Below are positions 56,848 to 64,000 of a DNA stretch of 64,000 bases, piece after piece (positions within the stretch are counted from its first letter, which is position 1; each line of letters opens with the position of its first letter). The stretch lies in assembly GCA_019914945.1 (NCBI GenBank), contig CM034113.1:7730850-7794849 (forward strand), written 5' to 3'. The translations under genes were made by a program, and so were the position numbers. The notes beneath the pieces were generated by a model. That model made no database searches. It was not told the origin of the DNA and was given only the letters and a program-made list of their open reading frames with translations. Origin of the DNA: Typha latifolia (taxonomy: Eukaryota > Streptophyta > Magnoliopsida > Poales > Typhaceae).

Positions 56848-59800
56848 ATGGTGCGGTTCCTCGGATTGCCCCGCTTCGGGCTCGACGACTCTCCCCGGGA
56901 GATCATCCGTACGAGCCCGGTCGCCGGCGGCGAGGTCGGCAGCAGCGGTTGGTTGATCCGTTTCTTCGACTCCGCCTTCTTCTGTGAGTGGATCGCCGTG
57001 AGCTACCTCTACAAACATGACCACGCCGGCGTCCGAGACTACCTCTGCAATCGTATGTACACGCTGCCTCTCCATGGGATCGAGAGCTACCTCTTCCAGA
57101 TCTGCTACATGCTTGTGCACAAGCCCAGCCCGTCCTTGGATAAATTTGTCATCGATACCTGCGCCAAATCGCTCCAGATCGCGCTCAAGGTGCATTGGTT
57201 CCTCATGGCGGAGCTCGAGGACGTTGAGGATAATGAGGGAATTAGCCGAATTCAGGAGAAGTGCCAGATCGCCTCCACGCTGATGGGTGAGTGGCCGCCG
57301 CTTGTTCGTCCTCCGGCGCCCCCCGCGACAGCTCCTTCTAGCCCTAGGAGCAATCCAGTGCTCAATCGGATTCGATCTTCAAAGCAGCGATTGCTTTCCC
57401 TTGCCTCATCCCCGACGCTCGGCTTTAGCCCCCCGGCTGAGGTGAATTGTCGTGGTGATGATATTGGTAGTAAAGGTAAGGCTTTGTCAACATCTGATGA
57501 TAACAAGCTCTTGAAGAAGCTGATTCCCGGGCCAAAGGTGCGTGACACGTTGTTCTTTAGGAAGTCCATGGAGAAGGGGGAAGAGGAGTCGGATAAGGAT
57601 GGATTTTTCAAGAGGCTGCTCAGGGATAGCAAGGATAAGGAGGAGGACGATTCTGACAAAGATGGGTTCTTTAGGAGATTGCTTAGGGACAGTAAGGATG
57701 AAGAGGAGGAGCTGACCTCGAGCTCCGAAGGGTTTTTAAAGAGGCTGTTTCGTGATAAAGAGGAGAAGATAAGAGAGGAGGATGAAAAGGAGGGATTTTT
57801 CCGCAGGATTTTTAAGGACAAGAATGAGGAGAAGAAGGAAGGTGGGCAGGAAAGGCATGGCGAGGAAGAGAAGGCAAGTAAAAGTGTGGAGGAAGATGAA
57901 AAAGAGGGTTTGTTCCGCAAGCTTTTTAAAGACAAGATGGATGAGAAGAAAGACGGGATGCATGATAGACATGAAGAGAAGGATAAGGTCAGTGGGAGTG
58001 TGGAGGAAGATGAGAAGGAAGGATTTTTCCGTCGGCTTTTCAGGGACAAGAATGAAGAAAAAACAGAAGGTGCACATGATAGGAAAGAGGAAGAAGATGG
58101 TTATGCTAGGAGCACGGATGATGATAATTTCTTCCGCCGGCTTTTTAAGGACAAGAATGAGGATAGAAAGGTAGCTTTGCATGATAATGGGAGCATTGAG
58201 GAAGTTGAAAAGGAGAACTTCTTCAGAAGGCTATTTAAGGACAAGAATGAGGAGAAAAGAAATGATGGACATGATAAGAATGAGGATGGTAATAAGGATT
58301 ATGACAATTTTGAGGAGGAGGAGACTTCTGAGTTTTTGTCATTCCGTAGGTTGTTTAGGGTTCACCCTGAAGATGTTAAGACTGGAGGTATCAGTGAGAA
58401 TGGTTATTCTGAAGGTCCCTCTGGGAGTAGCCCCGGGACTGAGAATTTTTTCAGGCGGCTCTTTCGAGATCGAGACCGATCTTTAGAAGATTCTGAGCTA
58501 TTTAATTCAAAGATACTGAAAGAGGTAATTGTAGTTATACTTTTAATAATTTATCGATAGTTTAGGCATTTGTTCTTTTCTGCTAATTGTCTAGTGTATG
58601 AGCACTAAAAAGTTATGCAGTGTATTCTGTGAGCTCAGCTGCTTATGAGGCTTGTGTGACTTTTGTCTTCATCTTTACTCTTTAGGATCTTAAATCATCC
58701 AGTCTATTTGCATTTTCACATGGACATGAAACACTTTCCCCTTCTAGTAGTGAGTGTAAGGATAAAAAGAAAAGAAAGACAAGGAGATGATGTTTTATTT
58801 CTTTTCTTTCCTAGTAGTATCTAATTTGTTTAAGAAGAACCACCTGAAGATTGCCTCATTATAGATTGTTACGATGTTGGGTCCGGTTGGCATGATCTTG
58901 TATTAAGAAGATTTACGTGGGCACTACTCACTACTAGAAGGAATTGAAATCTCTCAACTTGAATCTAATTCATACATCATGGTATGTGTCTATCATGTGA
59001 ATAATTGTTGTTAGCATTCTGCATTCTCAATTGATTTTTGCAGTTAAAGTTTGCTGATTCCGTATCTGTTCATGTTGGGTCCGAACTTGGGTTAGTGGCT
59101 CCTAGGGTATTTGGATTTGCTTGAGTAGTGGTCTAACAATATTAATGTATGTTAAGCGGAACCAGCAGTGTCTCATGATTTCTATTCTTACATAGCAACT
59201 ACACCAAGAAGACAAAAGATGAATCAAATGATTGTATTCTTTAGAGGTATGATTCAATTCTCATCCATGTCCACCAACTCACCGCCAGTCTGATTACTTG
59301 GCTGTTAATTTGATGTCAGATTATTATAGGTTTTTTTAATCCTTACGTTAGTATGTATGAAGCGGATGATTTTTAGGCCTTTCTTTACTTGACCGTTTTG
59401 TGTGTGTAGGTTACTAGGAGTATGTCACAATATTTTCACACTAGTACATTGTAAGTTGATTTAATGTTTCACTTAGTCATATAAAACTCCCCGTGGCTTG
59501 ATTGGCTTAAAAAACTGCTCATTTTACAATTACATACCCCTTCTTTTAATCTTTTCACCATATTATTATGCTTATACATTATGGTGCAGCATCAAATTAA
59601 CAGACTATGATGATTATTTGTTCTGCATCAAATGACACTTTTTGATGTATGCATAGATTTATTTACTGCTACTCTATTTATGACAGAAACGTCCTGGCTC
59701 ACCACGAGAACGCAATGAAAAGCAGAATGGAAGACCACCTTTGCCAAATAATGTGCTATCAGAAATTCGCAAAGGTTCCTATCATGCTTCATTGGAGTTC

Positions 59801-62800
59801 GTTCAATCTTTGTGCGACACATCATATGGTCTAGTGGATATATTTCCTATTGAAGATCGCAAAATTGCTCTCCGAGAGGTTGCTTAGACATACTCCATTG
59901 AATAATGATAGTGTTTGTAGTCGCCTTTCTGCCTTTTCTTTTGATTAAAGTGATTTCTGAATATGGTCTATTTGTTGCTCCTATGTTGCCAGTCTCTTAC
60001 AGAGATCAATTCACATCTTGCTTCTGCTCAGAAGAATGGAGGTATTTTCTGTTCTTTTATTTCCATGCTTGATGTATATTCTTAACTGTCTTGCTGTGCA
60101 CTTGCACATTTAAGAAATGGATGTCTGAGATTGCATGATTTGGAGTGGGTAAGTATCATTTAGTCTTTACCTCTAATTTTTGGAGAACCCATTTCCATAA
60201 TTCTAATCAGCCATATGATCCACGGTTGTGTGTACTATCATCTATGTTTACTTGCACATATTCTAATTTGTACCGGCTATCTCCTTAAGTATGACATAGG
60301 TGGAATTTTGTTTGGTGGCTTTCAAACATGGTAAGCTTATTTATGGATGAATTATGAATAGTGTATTGAAAGGCGGCCGCGGATTGCGGGTGATTACCCC
60401 ACTGCCTAGCGCCTAGGCGGAAGGCGGACGCCATGGCGGTCTAGCAATTTAATATATAAAAAATAAAATAAAAATAAAAATTGTATATGATAATATATAT
60501 AGTATTTATAAAATTTTAATAGTGCAATTCACATCTATAAAAATAATAGATTATAAATTTATAATTCACAAATATATATATACATATTTTATTAACATCT
60601 TAATAATAAATTATCATGATCTGAAATTAAATGCATTAGTTGGTAGTTTGAAATGCATTAATAGTTGGTGTCTTTGGTGATTTTCATTGTTAACATGAGC
60701 CAGGCTCTCTTTTCCACATGACCTCTCTCTTTTCCACCACTCTCTTTCCCATATGACTCTCCATTTTCCAACTCTTTCCCACCACTCTCTTTTCCACGTG
60801 GCCTCTCTATCTTTTTCAACACTTTCTCTTTCCCACTGTTAAAGCACAGAGAAAAAAAGACAAAAAAAATGGGTGGTTTCGATGCCAGAGAGAAAGAAAA
60901 GAAGAAGAAAAGAGGAGGAGGAGACGAAACAATTGGCAATTCTCAGCCCGCTATGTGACTTGGCGGCTCGCCAAGTTCACTTAGGCAGTCTGGCCGCCAT
61001 TCCTGTTGGCGGGGCAGCCGCCATAGTCACTTTTCAATACAGTGATTATGAATTTCATCTGAATCTACACTAATATGGAATGTATTAACAAACCCTGTTT
61101 TTTACAACAGCCTATCCTCCTGTAAATCTTGTAAATTTCATCCACATTATGTGCAACATTGGAATCTTGTAATCCATGATGATAATCCTTAGTTATCTCC
61201 TTGATCTTTTCAATATTGGGATAGTATCTCAGATTCATGATCCTTGTGGGTGTCATCAAGAAAAGAAGGAAACTTATGGTCTGGTTGCTGGTTTAAAAAT
61301 ATATATTGCCACCTTTTCACTCTACCGCTAGTTAGGGGTGCTCATGGACCGGGTCGGGTTTGGCCCAGACAAAATAAAATCAGACTCGAGCTTGGACAAG
61401 GCTTGGCTCAGTTCATTCCTAGATTAGTACTGGATCGGATCCTAGCTCGGGCTGAGTTCAAGTTTTCTGACCCTATCCAGTCCATCCCATGTCTAATTGA
61501 ATCTAAATGTTTGGAAAGAATGTCTTTATATAATAGAATTTTTTCTAAATCCCTGAAAGGAATATTTTTATGTGATTTAAAATTTTCTAAATGTTCTCAC
61601 GTCCCGACGAAGATTGGATTGTGAGCAAGCACAAATAATTTCTCTGTTTTCGATTGAGATGCTGCAAAGTGTAGAAATAGGGGCCCATCATCTTAATAAG
61701 CAGACGCATGAGTCTTGCTTTCAATTAGCAAGGAAGGAAGCAGGCAAAGCAAGGCTTTCTTCTTTCTTTCATTTTTAGAAAAGGAAACCAAACAAATAGA
61801 AGCACTAATAGGGCTCAAAAGCAAGAAACGGAGGCTTGAAAGCTAATGAGGCTCATCAATGTTTTGGATTCAAGTTTATGTTATGGGTGGAAAGCTATGG
61901 GTATTTTAATATATTTCTCGACAAACAGAAGACAGTAAGATCTACGGAAACACGTATTGGTTCGAAAAGAGAGTCTAGTTGTCAATGAAAGCAATGGCTG
62001 TCACATAATTATTTTCAATCTCAGCCAAGTTAGTCTCGATTAAATTTTGTAATTGTTGCTTATACTCCCAAATGAGCACGGTAATAGAAAAAAATATTTA
62101 ACGTTTAAGGATATAAACAATTAAATAGGATTTAAGGAATTTAAATTTAAATCTAATAAACTTGGATGAAACTAATTGCGGGCGGGTAGACGAGAGCTCA
62201 AAAGACGGGCCATTATCTATGGGCTAGGCATTAGTCGAGCTTGGACATTCCAATAGACTTTCAGGTCGCGTCGGGCAGGTCCAAAGCGGGCTTGGGACGA
62301 GCTATGACCCGATTTTGTTGGGTTGGATATGGATGGACTTTGGACTCACGGGCTTTTTGAGCATCCTTATTGCTAATATTAATTGCTTGGTGTAATTATA
62401 CCTTCAGTATAGCCTATAAAGACAACACCTGAAATTGAAAGTTATCTTGGCTGGAGACTATAGTTGCGATCCCATACTTTAGTAGTAGGGACTAATAAAG
62501 TTTAGACTATATCTGTTATTCCAGTAACTTTTTGTATCATTTGGCATAGTGGCTAAATTTGCATATTCTTGAATCAACTGAACGTAAAGAAGGGAGAATA
62601 GAGCAGTGGATACACATATTGTTAGATATGGTTAGATTTAATGCTAGGACTTCATTTTCATGATAGAAGCAGCGGGAAATATTTCGCACTAGTTTAAGTT
62701 TTCCTTTATCTCAAGTTCTTGATTGTTTTACTCATGGATCTATGTTTCGGCCAATCCTGATCCTAACTCAAAACCAGCTACTGACTAGTTTCGGTCTAGT

Positions 62801-63721
62801 ATTGGTCAGTATCAGTTGATCCATCTCGACTATATCGATTGAAACAGGTTGAAATAGGTTTTTTTTTGAAAAAAAAAGAATTAGGCCAGATATAAATAGA
62901 TTTGACCTAGGGAACATCAGTAATTTATGCCCCTAGTTGCCTTCTTTTTAAGTTTTCAGCTTTTACTTTCTATATCTCACACATACTATCTTTCCACTCT
63001 TTTACACTTCAACCGAGCTCGTCTAGTGGCCGATCCAACGAGCATTTTCAGCTGCTCTGCACTCTAGTAAAATCGGATGTGTTTATTTTATTTTATTTTA
63101 TTTCTCTTATCTCTCTTATTCTCACCTACTCTTTGATTCCCTTTCTTTTACTATTGTGGAACAACGGTGAAGAGCGATCGAGATCTCTCTCTCTCTATTA
63201 TTTCACTTCTGCATCGGTAATTTACGAATATAGAAATTTATTGATCCTAGTCAGAACTTATTATTATTTTGAATGAGAATTTTTTTTAGTTTTTAGACTT
63301 CATAAAGAAGTAATTTTTATTTTCTTATTTTTCTGTCACATTTTCTAAATATTTAAAAATTTCTGTATTTCTAAATAGTATGTAGAATTTTACATAATAA
63401 CAAAATAATCCAATCCAATATGACCGATATGGCCGATCGGCAATCCATATCGTTTTTTCTAGCGCCTGATCCTGATCCTAAGTTTTGGAGCCTTGATTTT
63501 ATTATCTTATTTTCATATGCCTTCATATTAATGTTCGACTTCAGTTATAATGTTCATTTTTTACTCGCTGCTTTTTGTGTTATTATAGGAGTGTGCTTTC
63601 CAATGGGGAAGGGAATGTACCGGGTGATCCATATACCTGAGGATGAAGCTGTTCTTCTAAATTCTAGGGAAAAGGCACCTTATCTAATATGCGTTGAAGT
63701 TTTGAAAGGTGAAGTGCCAAG
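56848..63721 (+). CDS. PI4KB: Phosphatidylinositol 4-kinase beta, N-terminal part (continues past the window)
   Basis: Four coding exons are visible: 56848-58524, 59687-59878, 59993-60041 and 63589-63721; the catalytic domain lies beyond the window. The kinase makes PI4P at the trans-Golgi network and secretory vesicles. Exon 1 holds the lipid-kinase-unique helical region (about 32-121, with FFCEWIAVSYLYKHDHAGV and YLFQICYMLVHKPSP), a Pro/Ser linker, and about ten charged repeats of the type FFRRLFKDKNEEK (about residues 252-541), the plant-specific PPC region. Exon 2 encodes KGSYHASLEFVQSLCDTSYG and exon 4 GVCFPMGKGMYRVIHIPEDE, both typical of plant PI4K-beta. Intron 3 (3.5 kb) is swollen by transposon insertions. 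The donor at 63722 is the best fit. Confidence 0.92.
57600..58480 (+). repeat. Coding tandem repeats (PPC repeats) in PI4K-beta
   Basis: About ten degenerate units encode a core F-(F/L)-(R/K)-(R/K)-(L/I)-(F/L)-(R/K)-D followed by a Lys/Glu-rich spacer of variable length. They alternate strongly basic-hydrophobic and acidic patches. The DNA is repetitive as well, so copy number may vary between alleles. Confidence 0.85.
60360..61044. mobile_element. MULE-like non-autonomous element in PI4K-beta intron 3
   Basis: The 685-bp element has short inverted ends (AGTGTATTGAAA at the left, TTTCAATACAGT at the right, one mismatch). It is flanked by the perfect 9-bp direct repeat ATTATGAAT (60351-60359 and 61045-61053). 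A 9-bp duplication is the Mutator hallmark. Both sub-ends are GC-rich with GGCGG and GCGCCTAGGCGG words, while the middle is AT-rich. No transposase is encoded. Confidence 0.75.
61333..62369. mobile_element. hAT-like element in PI4K-beta intron 3
   Basis: The left end TAGGGGTGCTCA and right end TGAGCATCCTTA are imperfect inverted repeats of hAT type. Both sub-ends are rich in GGGC/CGGG/GCTTGG words, as in many plant hAT-derived non-autonomous elements. The flanking 8-mers CCGCTAGT and TTGCTAAT match at five positions and may be a decayed target-site duplication. No transposase is seen. Confidence 0.5.
62370..63588 (+). other. Remaining 3' part of PI4K-beta intron 3
   Basis: Contains TATAAATAG near 62894, TTTTA repeats near 63082-63104, and GGCCGATC/CGGCAATCC-like words near both 62755 and 63433, which could be ends of a further unrecognised element. 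The open frame that starts at 63420 enters exon 4 only by chance. Confidence 0.4.
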
Positions 63722-64000
63722 GTATATAGGTTGTGCTACAATGCAAACTTGGTTTGACTTATGTCTCCTAATATATAGTGGTCTGATTATGGCATTTTTC
63801 TTAATAAAAAAGGAAGCTACTTGTTTTGTTCTTTAATATGGAAAAGTTTCTGTTGATCTCGTTCTAGAGTCACGTCTTTACTTTTTGTTCTGTAGCTATT
63901 CATGTTGTTTATATGCTCGTTTATCTTTGCTCAATGACTCTGAGTTGGCTTATCACTTATGGCTGTTTACTGAATAAGTTGTCATTATGCAACTTACGAT

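Noticed and set aside
57252..58049. Long minus-strand Ser/Leu-rich frame
   Set aside because: It is the antisense shadow of the charged repeats in PI4K-beta exon 1.
62750..63480. Further transposable element bounded by CGGCCAATCC-like words
   Set aside because: The words are in direct and imperfect form, with no defined ends or target duplication. Mentioned only in the intron note.
63420..63836. 138-residue frame that looks like a membrane protein
   Set aside because: Its first part is intron and its middle is PI4K-beta exon 4 (GVCFPMGKG...), preceded by a proper acceptor at 63588. The hydrophobic start is chance intron sequence.

Overview
This is nuclear DNA from a flowering plant. It holds intron-rich genes with GT..AG splice sites, single-exon genes with strongly GC-rich 5' or 3' halves, many (AT)n microsatellites, MITE-like foldback elements, and plant-only families (PLS-class PPR, PMEI, class III peroxidase, PPD4, plant PI4K-beta with charged repeats). 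The GC-rich ends of some coding regions and the type of dispersed repeats suggest a monocot, but the species cannot be fixed from sequence alone. All exon models come from reading splice sites and reading frames by eye; the complete models keep an open frame from ATG to stop.

Layout, left to right: serine carboxypeptidase-like gene (+, 686-5730, 10 exons); PLS-class PPR gene (-, 6603-8078, single exon); pectinesterase/invertase-inhibitor gene (-, 8978-9565, single exon); a repeat-rich gap with a foldback MITE and a possible snRNA-type transcription unit (10699-10920); alcohol dehydrogenase ADH1 (+, 13693-16651, 10 exons) with a cluster of anaerobic-response motifs upstream; a MITE-rich gap; class III peroxidase (+, 19901-21350, 4 exons); a gap with a MITE, a tandem repeat and a SINE-like piece; a tandem cluster of class-V (PLP-dependent, cysteine-desulfurase-fold) aminotransferase genes made of a truncated pseudogene (25276-26339), gene A (28405-32667) and gene B (35141-38681); PsbP-domain protein 4 (+, 39483-42461); cytosolic lysyl-tRNA synthetase (+, 43239-49950, about 17 exons); a GT106 O-fucosyltransferase (-, 51495-55283, 11 exons); and the first four coding exons of phosphatidylinositol 4-kinase beta (+, 56848 to beyond the window end), whose 3.5-kb third intron carries a MULE-like and a hAT-like insertion.

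The genes are unrelated neighbours rather than an operon or pathway. ADH1 serves anaerobic metabolism, the peroxidase, PMEI and carboxypeptidase are secreted or vacuolar, PPD4 is in the thylakoid lumen, the O-fucosyltransferase is probably Golgi and PI4K-beta is probably trans-Golgi. The only real gene cluster is the class-V aminotransferase array, which arose by segmental duplication that included introns. The observations most worth checking are that array, the candidate RNA gene with an exact plant snRNA upstream element, and the inserted elements with recognisable ends.
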